Source of the DNA: Letharia columbiana
Lineage: Eukaryota; Ascomycota; Lecanoromycetes; Lecanorales; Parmeliaceae
Length of the DNA: 64,000 nucleotides
NCBI RefSeq assembly: GCF_014066305.1
Contig: NW_023501038.1
Span: 1,653,001-1,717,000, forward strand
Direction of reading: 5' to 3'
Below, piece by piece: positions 1 through 10,910 of this stretch (position 1 is the stretch's first letter; every line of letters begins with the position of its first letter). The notes under the pieces are model-generated. The model had not been told where the DNA came from. It worked only from the letters and a program-made list of their open reading frames with translations, and ran no database searches. Position numbers and translations under genes: made by a program.

Positions 1-97
1 ATCCTCCCACCCTTTTCAAAAATGCTCAACATCCTCGTTCCACTGTAACTTACTTACGCTGTCACCTGTGACCTTGGCAGCACACTGTCCAATCTCG

Positions 98-1885
98 ATG
101 GCACCCCTCACCCCAAATGCCTCTGACGATTCGCCCATCGAATCTCCACCTCCGTCCTCAGATCACCATAGAACCAAGTCTGCAAGCGAGAAACAACGCG
201 ACGAGGCTCGACTTACATTCAATAAGACCATTGAGGGGCACTATCGTCATGGGAAGACGGGGTACAGACAGGTCGGAGCTCTGTTCTTGACATGGAAGGA
301 CGACGACATGCAGTGCAGAGAGACAGAAGTGGGTACACTAGACGCTGGTCTACACAGTGATTACAGGCTTACATCTGGCAATTAGGTGGATAAATTAAGG
401 CAGCTGTTCGCCAAGGAATTCAATTTCAAGACGGTGTACTTCGAGGTCCCCTCGCAACGCTGGGAGACCGCCCTGCATAAGGCAGTGGCCGATTTTTGCT
501 ACGAGTACGATAGTCCTGAAGACCTTGCAATAGTATACTATGGTGGACACGCGTATGAAGGCAGGGAAACGAAGCATTTCAAATTGGCAGCGTAAGCAAA
601 CCCCGAAGGGTGCCTAAGCGGATCCTACGATATCACCAGGGCAGCTGGAACGTTGCCAGTAATGCTGAAGACACCGGGTTTAAGACTTCGATGCTGATCA
701 ATCTATTTTTCAGGAAATGGGATAATAAGGATGGAAACGGCGATCCCACTGCGTTCTTCCCGGACGTTCTTACTTGCTTGCGACTACCTGCGTGCGACCA
801 GCTTCTGATCCTCGACTGTTGTTTCGCTGCCAAAGCCTTCGCTCGGGAGCATATTGGGAAGCGCAAGTTCGAGCTCTTGACCTCAGCCGCTCACGACGCG
901 AGGAGTCCAGCACCCCAGTCGGAACACTCATTCACAAGGACGTTGACTATTGCCTTAAGGTCTCTACTCAAAGAAAATCCGAAGGGCTTTTGCACATCAC
1001 ACTTGTACCGCGAGGTGTATCATACTGTCTCACCACACCCGGCAACTACCAAGCCGCTTCTCTTTGATCAATCGCGCCACAACTTCGGCAAGATCTGGCT
1101 AATGCCGCAGGTGCTCAGCGAGCGACCACCAAAGACTGAAGAAGAGGGGAGGTTTCTAAAGCTGACGTTCCGTCTGAACGAAAACCCAGACCTCGCTGTT
1201 ATGAATGAACTTGCCTTGAACCTACAATTCCTACCTTACGTCGATCAAATCAAATTTGACGACCTCTATGCTCCTAGGGAACAGATCACCAACTTCATGA
1301 AAGCGGTCGTCCAGGCTCAAAAAATCAAGCCCCTAATCAAAAAGATGCAAGCGAGACGCAAGCTCCAGAAGGTTGCAGAATTGAAGACCGGAGACAACAG
1401 GGTCGGGGCATCTAAAAGTCTTCTAAAGCTGCATCTCGAGCAGAACAATCACCCGGTCTATGACTGGAGTCGTGCGGAACGTGTGCCTGGCCACAATCCA
1501 AAAGACTCCGAAGAGTCTCGAGACAAAAGGAAAAAGACAAGGACGTGGCCGCCAGCTCACGGGAAGTCCTCTATGAGTGGTTCTTCATCTGGTGATACAC
1601 TCTCGGCCGAGTACAAAGTCGAGGTTCCTGGGACCTTAATCGCCACATTTGTCCCTCAACGTGCGAACACAATGGATGCTCTAGCGCATGAGAAGCCGAA
1701 TGGTACGTTCTGTTCTGCCTTTTATCACCCTCAATTGGGTGGTTCCAATACTTACTGTAGAAGCAGCGACCGCCGCCTCTACGGACACAGATCAAGCTCA
1801 GGAGAGAGATGGCCGCAAACGCCAACGAAGCACGTCGCTCGATCGAGACATTCCACCAGCGAAGAGAGCTCACAAGGTCGACTGA
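98..1885 (+). CDS. caspase-like (peptidase C14-type) protein
   Basis: Four exons fit one frame: 98-328, 386-591, 714-1702 and 1761-1885, giving 516 residues. ATG 98 is used because the open frame upstream of it offers only a GTG. The caspase-type His lies in YYGGHA near the end of exon 2 and the catalytic Cys in LLILDCC in exon 3, followed by AAKAFAREHIGKRKFELLTS and a long C-terminal half. The last exon gives a basic tail (GRKRQRS, PPAKRAHK) that could be a nuclear signal. Proteins with this order are known in fungi as C14-like proteins of unsettled role, perhaps in regulated cell death. The 592-713 intron is the least certain, because an exon starting at 645 also keeps the frame. Both catalytic residues are present, so I read it as intact. 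Confidence 0.72.
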
Positions 1886-2598
1886 CGAGCCGATACGTAC
1901 GGCGTACAATGCCATGGACTGAATCCCTTGCACAAAGTAGGCTTTGGGCGTTTTTGGGGTTTAGAAAAGCCGACCTTCGAAAAGGAGTCATACTGAACTG
2001 AAGATGTTGTATCGTGTACTTCAACGTGCTTTCCTTCTCTTGCTTGCGCATGGGGAATTCTTCTGCGTATTGCACTTCTACGCTAGCTTGATCCTTGACA
2101 TAGAACGCCAGAACGATAATTACTGTTTGTGGACTGTTTCGTGGTAGACCCTATGATGCCTTGAGGAAGAGCAACAATCGGCGGGTGGGATGATGAGCCA
2201 TTAGAATAGAATAGTTGCAATCGTCGAAGTGGATTAGGGCGAAGTCCGGCCCCGGCGAAAGGTGCCGGACATTCCGAAGCTTTTGGCTGCTGGGCGCAGA
2301 GCATGCGCTGGTTGCAGCTGCAGGGCGATGTCACACAGCTGATAAACCCCTCTGGAAGGCAAAAGCAGGCAAATCCGCCAGCCTTATTGTCAATCGGGGC
2401 CTAGGAGCCATGGCGACATTACAAGAGGATGTCAGCCTGGGATGTTTCAAGGCCTTATAAAAACATACCAACAGCCAATTGATCTCATTATATCAGAGAA
2501 ACATCCGCAGTAGCAGAGCGGATACATCCCTAAGCCCTATAAAGTCTCACCAGCAGCCCGTTGACCCCGATTCCAACTAGAACGCCCGTTTTTGCGCC
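1886..2598. other. intergenic, no gene seen
   Basis: The stretch holds short overlapping open frames on both strands with no recognisable domain. Its right end contains the likely promoter of the following small gene. Confidence 0.5.
2454..2462 (+). promoter_or_regulatory. TATA-like box
   Basis: The string cttataaaaa lies about 140 bp upstream of the ATG at 2599, a plausible core-promoter position for a fungal gene. No other element was identified. Confidence 0.3.
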
Positions 2599-3005
2599 AT
2601 GAGCGACAACGACCAGGTATGCTATCTAATTGACTAAGGCTTTTTGGTGAGCTCCCTGCAATATACTAAGAGGTTTCGAAGGCTGGAGAGTCGTCCAAGG
2701 CCGCGATCCCACCACACAATGACGGCCCAAGCGAACGCAGCAAGTACGAGAAGAACTGGGAGCTAGACACCAAAGTCAGCCCCCGCACTTCCTGTGATGA
2801 GATCCTGCCGACTGACTATGCGCCGTTGTAGCATGTCGAGCTCTACAAAGAGAAAGATAAAGTGTACGTCAGAGGAGCTCGTGGGGTGGACCCCAAGCCT
2901 TACAAGATCTACAAGGTCCTTGGCGAGGCGCAGTACAACCTCTCGCGAGACGGCAAATGCGACGGAAAGGTGTATAGGCAGGAGGACATACAGACAATAC
3001 CTTGA
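2599..3005 (+). CDS. small hypothetical protein, possible SH3/KOW-like fold
   Basis: Exons 2599-2616, 2673-2774 and 2832-3005 read continuously and give 97 residues. Introns are 56 and 57 bp, and the second has a clear CTGAC branch site. The protein has a polar Ser/Lys-rich start, then KEKDKVYVRG, then KPYKIYKVL, then YNLSRDGKCDGKVY. This pattern resembles small fungal proteins in which a 'GDKVY...GPY.I..V...KYTL' unit forms a beta-barrel-like domain. No catalytic motif or signal peptide is seen. The donor of intron 2 is GTCAGC, which is less common. The partial gene at the right edge of the window (63841 onward) may belong to the same broad type. Function is unknown. Confidence 0.6.
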
Positions 3006-3662
3006 CGCCTGCACAAAGCAAAGCAAGGCACGAATCATATATACGGATGTTTGGGATTGTAGCCAGTTGACCGGTTCTAAATATACTTCAATTTGAAACT
3101 TCTGTTCGCCGCTCTCTATGTGTCAGAAGACATGGCACCCTTGGATGCTGCTTTCATCTGAAATTTGCACGGATTTGGGGATGAAGCTGATAAAACTGGC
3201 GATCGATGTACAAAAGCAGCTCAAGCAAGGTGTCTCCGCAGGCAGAAACCTTTGCTTTTGGTGGTGATAATGTCAGAGGTGCAGGGGATTTGCACGATTA
3301 CATTAGAGTACAATCGCCGCATTACTTATTTTCTGGCCACAGCCCGGAGCTGAGCCGCACATCCAATGGTGCCGCGAGCCAATGGCGGGCCACCCAGCGA
3401 AATTCGCGCACAATTCCGGCCTTCGCCTTCGTTTCGGGCGGTCATCCTGCACCCTAATGCAACCTAAAGGGTAGGGGCGAAGGGGGCTTAGACATCTCAC
3501 ACACCCCATAAGGGCCACCACAAGGCAGATTGTAGGGTAGCATCCTTTGCTATGAAGATGATAAGAGCCGACCTAATGATGCTCATTTTTGTCTGACAAG
3601 CTTGCGCTATCCTTATTGCTGCACCATTCTCAAAAGCGACCTCATGACACCGCGGCTCCACC
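3006..3662. other. intergenic, no gene seen
   Basis: Only short overlapping open frames occur here and none shows a recognisable domain. Confidence 0.5.
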
Positions 3663-4927
3663 ATGCCCAATGCCTCCGGTCCCGGGACCCCACCTTCAAC
3701 AGCACCAACGACTCCTACCTCTCCCACCGGCACAAATGATTTTATCGACTGCGAAAAGGGCAGCGTTGATGAAGAAAAAGATGAAGAAGAAGTCGTTGAA
3801 GAGTTGAATGAGAAGGATTCCCCAAATATACCGTCAAAGCACCGAGCGGAAGATGGACGGCCCAAACTCGTTCAGCGGAGTGAGGATCTCAACCATACAT
3901 ACTTGACCAGCTTCTAAAAATCTAATAGTCGACGATCATCCCTGCGGCTACCCCCAACTCGCTGCGTTCGTCAACAGCGATGAAAATTTCCTGATAGCTA
4001 GAAAGTACGGTTTCCTCCGAAGCAGGGTACTCTTATACCGTCAAGACGAACTCTCCGTTCTGGAAAGGGATCTCATCAAACTAGACGCCGATGATGAAAA
4101 AAATAGAGGATTTGCGCTGACGTCGAGAAAACGCGATGAAGAAACTGATAACGACCCCATTTATTCACGCAAAGTATTAATTCAAAAGATTGACGACAAG
4201 CTCAAGGAATATGGTCAGCATAATCTCATTGAGGATGAGTTGAACTTAGATGAGCTCACAGTCGTCTTCAGATGGGCTCGTGAGCAGAATCAAGACATAC
4301 CTGTCTCTCAGAGCCCCAACGTCACGAAATGCCAAAACGTTCATCGACTGGATCGAAGATCATAAGCCTCTCTCGCCAGAGGAGTCGACATTTATTCAGC
4401 ACAAGGATGATTTTGTAGCTCTCTCCGATGGTCAAGAATGCGGCTGGCTCGATGGTATGGTCGAGGACGGCCTCAGTTGGTGTCTTCCCGTCAAATTGAT
4501 GAAGGTACGATTTATCCCTATCCAGTCATCCCGCAACTGGCATCGCATTGTAATAAGCACTCTGACACTCAGTCTCTAGAAGTTCTTCACATCCGAAGAG
4601 CAGACCAAAAAAACCGACGATGATCATCTTCACCTATACAGTAGACGCCGCATCGATATAGTAGTACGCCTTGTTCTTGTCCTGACCACTGTCGGTTTAC
4701 TAGTGGGACCATCCGCGGTTTTGTACTTTGTCAACGGACAGAGTGCATTAAAGATCTGTCTTATAATGGTGTTCACACTGCTCTTTGCTGCGGCGCTCAG
4801 TGTGTGCACAAAGGCGAAGAGGCACGAGATGTTAGCTGCTACTGCGACGTGAGTTGACCCCTTTAGACTCATCGTCGTTTCTACTTGCACTTTCAACAAA
4901 TGCGATAGATGGCATGTAAAAGCCTGA
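3663..4927 (+). CDS. DUF6594-type membrane protein
   Basis: Five exons (3663-3879, 3929-4213, 4272-4504, 4580-4848, 4909-4927) give 340 residues. The N-terminus is Pro/Ser/Thr-rich, then acidic. The core follows the DUF6594 pattern: HPCGYPQLAAF, FLIARKYGFLRSRVLLYRQDEL, then KLKEYDGLVSRI across the third exon junction, then WLDGMVEDGLSW, then YSRRRIDIVVR before two hydrophobic helices near the C-terminus and KAKRHEMLAATAT. The family is a fungal membrane protein group of unknown function. The intron at 4214-4271 removes an apparent frame break and restores the family motif. The tail after the last intron is only WHVKA, shorter than usual, because a third hydrophobic stretch is commonly found there. 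The 3' end may therefore be eroded or mis-modelled. Confidence 0.72.
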
Positions 4928-7101
4928 TTTTATGCCAAGTCCTTCGTGGGGGATGCGTTTCTTTCGCCAACCCCCACTTGCCTCCAACCCATAATCCATA
5001 AATAATTTAACGGGTTCTCAACTCCCGCGTCATATTCATTGTATTCAGGTACTACAGCAACAGAAGAAATATTTGGTTGTCTTTGTATCTTCTCTAGTCC
5101 TTTTTCACACTCATCCACGTCGAAAAGTCGAGTCCTGACAAGTGCACCATAGCTATGCTGCTGTCCTCGTGGTTTTCCTCGGGAATTTCAACTCAAGTAC
5201 TTTGACGAGCTGAGACCTTGCTCGAAACGTCCAAACCCCGCTTAAAAGAAGGCATCATTCCAAACATAATTCTCAATCTGGTTGGCTGAATCGCGTAGTG
5301 GACAGACACTACGTGCATTGAAGCCAAAAGAAGAGGGAGGCTCGGGAATGAAATTATTTCGGGCCACTATTGTTTGATACTCTTTGGCAGAAGTCTGGGC
5401 CCAATGGGTCTAGCAGTGACGGCTTTCAAAAGCCATTACTTGAAGTGGGTCTATCGGCATATACGATTTACATACTTTAAGAATTATGATCTATGGATTA
5501 CGAAACCCCAACTTCATGAGCCATTCCCGCCTGGATGTCCCGAAGATGTCATGCCAAAGCCTTTTCCTCTGCTAACTACTGTCTACACACTGCCCACTGA
5601 CGGGCCTCTCCCTAGCGTACTGGCGCCCGCTGTACGAAAATAGCCTCCGTGAATGACACGCCGCGCGTACGGCCTACCGCCCATGGTCACGGCAGGGACC
5701 CACACCTCCGCCCCCTTTTCACACCAGCGCCGCGCCGCAGTACGCCGTTCGGTCCGACATTACGGTCAAGCGCGGCCGTGTTTCCTATCTTGTGACCCTT
5801 TGCCGCTACGATCGTGGCGGTCTCATGCACCCCTTCGCGGAGGCAAAGACTCGTTTTCACGCCCATGTGTTGTCGATGCCGGATCCGTAGCCTGTTGTTG
5901 GCTGCGCAAAGGTTCTTCGAAAGGGAATTTGGCTACCGGTACGGTCCTGGGATTTGCTTCGCTGTACGGAATCGTTCCGAGCTTAGTCGCGAGGTCAGGT
6001 GCGTGGGTGGCTCCGATGGGCTCGTGTTGCTGCGCACGGATCGCGAGCTTACTTCCCGCAACGGATGCGTGGTTCGATCCGGTGGCTCGCGTTGCTGCGA
6101 ATGAGGCTGACGGGAATCCGGCGGCGGCGGCTATCGGTTTCATCCGTCACATGCTTTTTTGGCGAGTCGGACTGTAGCCACCGGACTAGGTAGACCGAGC
6201 TTGAAGGGGGTGGGGGGAGTCGGAGGGGGGAGGGGATTGTTTCGCACGCAAACCTCAAGGTTTCAGGTGTAAATTTGAAGCTTCTGAGACCCTTGTAGGG
6301 GAAATGGACACTCGTGAGGATCCCATGGCTCCGGAAGCTTACGTCCTATCGCCTCGGAAGCGCTCAGTGCACGTACACTGGTCCGCTGTCCGTGAAGCGG
6401 CATTCGCAGGCCTGCGCCTGCGTTGCACGTCGTTGATGGTTTATGTTTGTCCACGGACAACTCATCTGGCCAATTGCCCGTCAGATGGGTGCAACGGTAC
6501 CATGGGTTAGGCATAATCCCCGTGGATAGTCGTTTCATCCATGGGTGAGATAGATCCACAAATAACATGCAACACCTGTCTCTTAAGTCTGCTTGAACTT
6601 CGCAAGGCCGCGGTTTGCACCCGTGGCGATTGGTGGGGTACCGTCCCGTCCCTGCGTTTCGGATACGCGTCAGCACATGGCCAGCTTACACCTACCAAGT
6701 ACTTTGTTCCTGAGCAATGTAATCCAATCATCCTACATATACAACGTAATTCCCGTCATCTTTTGGGGCTTATTTCTGTCTTTTGCCAGACTCTCCGAGT
6801 GGCACCTTAAGACTCAGGGGGCCCCCTACTACCCGATTGCTCGAGGGATGCTGGTGGGGAACGGGGGCTGACCGGCTGAGAACATGCAGGGGGTTCGGAG
6901 CCGCACCTGCGCGGGTAAGACTCGCAGGAAGGGAGCTTTGAGTTCGAATGGGCTTCCTACCATTGCGGAATCCGGTCGGCCGTTCATCTCCTACAAGTTC
7001 GATCTACATTTACGTGTCGAGAGTTTGATCTCGAGGAAGCCGCACCGCCGGCGAAGGCCCCGTTCATCACTTGATCAAGGTTCGAAAGTCCCATTGCGGC
7101 G
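4928..7101. other. intergenic; GC-rich part at about 5650-6250 without recognisable gene
   Basis: Several open frames of 60-174 codons overlap on both strands between 5653 and 6871. They look like the by-product of GC-rich composition: overlapping frames are open at once, Arg/Ala/Gly content is high and no domain is recognised. I found no convincing splice chain joining them. The remainder is unremarkable. Confidence 0.4.
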
Positions 7102-7394
7102 CATTTTGGTCGCTCTCTCGGGTGCCTCTGGGGCCACTGCCGTCGTCTCATTGGCCATACAGCTTGTGCGGAGCGTCCAGGATGTCACCAAATCCCTACA
7201 AATCTTTCAAGATGCGCCAAATCTTGCACTACTGAGAAGGAGCCTGTCATCACGGAGGAGGTCTGGACGATCCGGCCGTGTTTCTTGAGCTACGTCTCCG
7301 AAATGCGATCACGCAATGCTTCGGCCACAACTCGAGAACGTTGAGCAAATGTTCTATGCTTAATAGCCATGAGCTGATGATCGAAATGTTGTGA
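7102..7394 (+). pseudogene. orphan fragment of the helical N-terminal domain of fungal ankyrin/NLR-type proteins
   Basis: The + strand reads LSGASGATAVVSLAIQLVRS, then VQDVTKSLQIFQDAPN. This matches the opening helices that precede ankyrin or NACHT regions in many fungal proteins (pattern 'GVVSLAIQL..S...L..F...VQ.AP..I'). The frame then degenerates to Arg/Ser and stops at 7288. A shifted frame continues with VFLELRLRNAITQCFGHNS and stops at 7394. No intact downstream domain follows on this strand. Ankyrin repeats lie 1.3 kb away in the opposite orientation, so this may be the severed head of a rearranged gene. Family membership rests on pattern recognition only. Confidence 0.4.
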
Positions 7395-8645
7395 GCATGG
7401 CAGTTTGAAAGGGTTTCAAGTCGCCTTCGGTTGTAGAGGCATTTAGCCTTTCGTATCAGACGAAGAGGTTTGGAGCTTACTTCACGTGGTTATGCTGCAC
7501 CTCTGTTTCCTCCAAAGTATTTTGTCTCAGCCTTGCCAGTACGCTCTGTACCACCTTCGACCACAATCATGTGATTGGCTTCTTCGGCCTGGGATAGGCC
7601 CGGAACGTGTGGATAAGATAGGACGATATGTAAAAGGGTTGCTTTGAGCGTATTTCGAGCGCTGACATCGGATCCTTGGCGAATCTTTGCGGAGAGCGGC
7701 GGTTTTAGGCAATTGCACTGAGTTCGTTCAGGATTGCGGAGGTGATACCATGTCTGCCGGGAAATCTGTAAAGAACTCCATCAGGGCACATACGCCATCT
7801 CATGATGTAACTAATGCAAACATTTAACACTCTATCAGCTCACTACGGAGGCCCGCCTAAAGGCGTAAAGATACTGTCATCTCAAGATCTAGTCCTGTTT
7901 GAAGCCTCTGACCGTATCGACGACGCGGCTCCTTTTCCTCCTCTGGCCATGGCTTTGAGGATTGGTGCCGATACTTATGAGCCGGAGGGCTTCAGACACT
8001 GAAAACGCATTCGCCGAGGAGCAGATGTCCACGCGTAGGAAGACGAGTGCGTGAACTCGGAATATCGCTGTGTATGATGGATACATGAGGGAAATGAGAT
8101 ACATGTTCTATGGAATAGTTGCAACGATCCGGTCATACGGCGTGTTGAGGTTTTCCATACTCCTTTGAAAGCTTAGCTGTCAATTCATACATTCATTTGA
8201 TCGAAGCATGAACCTTATCAGCCCGTCTCGGGAGAATGACGGTCGTCAGTGATAGTTTATGTCAGCGTTGGTGTTGCAAATAGCCAGAAAGACTCAACAA
8301 AAGTTCTTCGTGCTTATACAATGATGGCATATCGCGCGCTCTCCTTCCTACCGCTCTCGGGCACATGACCAGTCCGTCTGAAGTGGGTGTGATTAAAGAA
8401 TCTTGAATCTGGGGAGATTGGGGATTCTGGGCAACACCACTTATCGAACAGGCATTCAGGTAAGACCGTGATGAGTGAGGACTGAGAGCCGAATTTGATA
8501 GATCTCATCCTCAACACCTCGTTTAGCATCCTGCCATGGTCTACTAAGAAGATCTCATAGCATTCAGATGACATCAACAAGTCTGAAATTCAACAGCTGT
8601 CTTGGTTGTGATGGAGCCTGAACCCTATCGCCACAAGGGCATTCC
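7395..8645. other. gene-poor debris, nothing recognised
   Basis: Short frames only. The open frame at 8314-8580 on the - strand lies downstream of the ankyrin/ZZ relic but shows no domain. Confidence 0.4.
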
Positions 8646-9744
8646 TCATGCGGGTCTTGGGGAAAACGCATGCTCTTTGAAGTGTATGATGTCCTTGTCC
8701 AGAATGCATCGAAAGCAGAAGTCAAAGTCGATGCAAACGGCGCAACGATACCGAGTCTCCGACTTGCAGTTAAGACGTTCCTTAACACCTTTCAGTGTGG
8801 TCAAGAGCACTGTTTGAGGTTTGCTTACAACTTCACAGCCATCGCGAAAATAACGTTGCATAGACCGCAGCTGGGATCCTTCGTTCTCGGACGAATTATT
8901 GTCGGCCTGCGCCGTACCTTCCAGGATAGCGGTTTCTCCCGTCCTCTTGAACAATATTGCAAGATGGAGTGCTGTTCTGCCCTGTTCGTCTCTCATGCTC
9001 TTATCGCATCCATTTTTGTAGCAACAAACTGACGATCTCCGTTGAATCCTCCGTGCTAGCAGCTACGGCCCGGTGGAGAGGCGACCAACCATTAAGATCG
9101 GCTCCATCGACGTTGATTCCATACCGTAACATCCTCTCGATGAAATCGCTTTTGTTTGCGCGAGCAGCATAGTGGAGACCGTTGCATCCACGTCGATCTC
9201 TTTATAATGGATCAACGCCCAGACCGATTAGATTGTCGAACACTTCTAGCTGTGATGCCTGGCTGAGTATTGTCGTGAGCAGAGCGGAGTGGCCAACCAA
9301 TTTCGTCACATCTGCGCCTGCTCCGACCAGCATTTTGGCATTCCCAAGCCGTCCTTCCGCGCATGCGGTGATGAGAGGCGAGCCAAGGTTCCAGCCGCTT
9401 AGGTTGACATCTGCGCCATGCGAGAGGAGGATTCGCGTTATTGACCCATCTCCAGTAACGCAGGCTGCCTGCAAAGCATTGTGGAAGTAACCACCGTAAA
9501 GATCTGTCTGCGCTCTACTCTCTAGTAAGAGACGGACAGGTCCTTCATTTCCGACTTCAAGTACTCCTTGCAACGCAAGATAGCGTGTGCCGCACTGCTG
9601 GATGTTTGGGTCGGCACCGTAGGCAAGTAGCGCTTCCATCATCTCCTCCCCTCCACATCCACAAGCCACATACAATGCGGTACCACATGTATCTCCTGCT
9701 CGATTAACATCACTGTCAGCGTCAAGCAACATCTGGACAACCCT
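8646..9744 (-). pseudogene. ankyrin-repeat/ZZ-zinc-finger protein relic
   Basis: Reading the - strand from 9744 down, ankyrin units appear in order: VVQMLLDADSDVNRAG, ALLAYGADPNIQ, LLSHGADVNLSG and MLVGAGADV. An in-frame TAA at 9202-9204 follows GLGVDPL. The same frame then continues with GCNGLHYAARANKSDFIERM and NGWSPLHRAV. A one-base shift in a five-A run (T-run 9013-9017 on +) breaks the frame before DEQGRTALHLAI. The C-terminal part carries RYRCAVCIDFDFCFRCI...FKEHAF, which looks like a ZZ zinc finger, and ends at 8646. There is no ankyrin-type start: the 5' end runs into a protease reading frame. With a nonsense codon and a frameshift it is best treated as a pseudogene, unless these are assembly errors. 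Confidence 0.66.
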
Positions 9745-10910
9745 GATAGAGGTTGAAACGAAGCACGAGGAGTCGTAAACTCCAAGCGTAAGGCTTCCCA
9801 GTACCGGCTGCTGGTCTGGAAGGGAGCATTGGCTTGATGGATTTGACGCGGAAGGAACGAGACTCACGGTATAATTCGACAGCGGTATAGCCATACGAGA
9901 CACTCGGAATCAATTTCTCGTTCTTTAATTGCGCCATGAAGGATGCGGTGCCATCCACGATCGTCGTATTGGAGGGTCTCAACCCGACTTGACCAAGATA
10001 TAATGGTTCAGTCAAAACACCAGCTACAACGTTCTGGTTTGATGTCAATCCGGTCGCAGATTCAACACCTAAGCCTACCGTGTCGAGTCCGTACTGCCCA
10101 TTGCTCGCAATACCGAGCTAAGACTCGGCCATGAGCTGATAGTCACCAACAGTGGTCCAAGTAGAGGATCGATTAGCCTGGAATCCTGATGCTGCCAGTG
10201 CGTTCCCGTTGCCATCACTCAAGTCACGTTCGAAGGAGCGTTGAAGTCGACTCCAGAGCATGGACAACCGATATATGTACCCGTGCAGATACTGTTCAGT
10301 CCGTTGCATGATTGCGAGTTGCAAGCACCTGGAGGATCTCCACAAAAGCAGACTACGACGTCCTGGAATCAGCACTTTGTCTCAAATCTAAAGTTTTGAG
10401 GCTTGGCCGAAGTCTCGAAGGATTGCCGTTGTGAGACATGGCTCATGAATCGGACATGATGGCCAAACAAAGAAAGTACTGGGGAGAATCTATACTCACC
10501 GGCCAGTGCAAGGGCCATTGGTACATTCACAATTGATACTGAGGCAATCAACACACATCGGAGACTTGGTGGCCGTGCAAGTAGCTCCTGCATCTATTGT
10601 CGAGACCGTTCTATCGTTTGGCGTGCCAGAGAAGGGATATGCTTCGGCACCGTTAAAGGGTCCTACCCCCCGGGCATTACCACGCCAACTGATACCAGCG
10701 TTGCAATTGTCTGGTATCGGAATCCATGCCTCTGTTCCGCTAGTCAAAGGCAAGACACGGAAGGGTTGGGCAGGAGTGCCAACCCGAATCATAAAAGGTA
10801 GACCAGGCGCCATCGTTGCCATCCCAGTCGCCGCTGGGCGTGAGTGAGAAATGTTGAGTGTAGTGGATTGGTATTGCTCGCGACTCTAGGATAGAAAGAC
10901 TTGAAAACAT
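9745..10910 (-). pseudogene. pepsin-like (A1) aspartic protease relic, truncated and fused to ankyrin repeats
   Basis: ATG at 10910 opens MFSSLSILESRA, then HFSLTPSGDWDGNDGAWSTF. A one-base shift leads into IRVGTPAQPFRVLPLTSGTE, the usual N-lobe opening of fungal A1-like proteases. Further down come GFQANRSSTWTTVGDYQLMA, an in-frame TAG at 10118-10120, then QYGLDTVGLGVE, NQNVVAGVLTEPLYLGQVGL, LIPSVSYGYTA and, after a probable intron (about 9805-9857), GSLTLGVYDSSCF. The reading then switches in frame to ankyrin repeats near 9744, so the whole C-lobe is absent. A Cys-rich block interrupts the N-lobe. With a frameshift, a nonsense codon and no C-lobe it cannot be a working protease. Confidence 0.66.
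10190..10660 (-). other. Cys-rich segment interrupting the protease relic
   Basis: Between PFNGA and GFQANRSSTW, which should lie close together in this protease family, the - strand encodes TCTATKSPMCVDCLSINCEC, then TNGPCTG. After a possible intron starting with GTGAGT it continues with VVCFCGDPPGACNSQSCNG, then CTGTYIGCPCSG. The Cys spacing is dense and has no counterpart in pepsin-like proteases. I do not recognise the parent family. The limits are approximate. Confidence 0.4.

Noticed and set aside
4214..4271. Apparent frameshift in the DUF6594 gene
   Set aside because: An intron of 58 bp at these positions restores the family motif KLKEYDGL, so no lesion is needed.
5653..6177. 174-codon + strand frame
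   Set aside because: It overlaps several other open frames on both strands in GC-rich sequence, has no domain and no splice partners.
6060..7090. tRNA-like 'ggttcga' strings
   Set aside because: The isolated T-loop-like strings have no matching acceptor, D or anticodon stems nearby.
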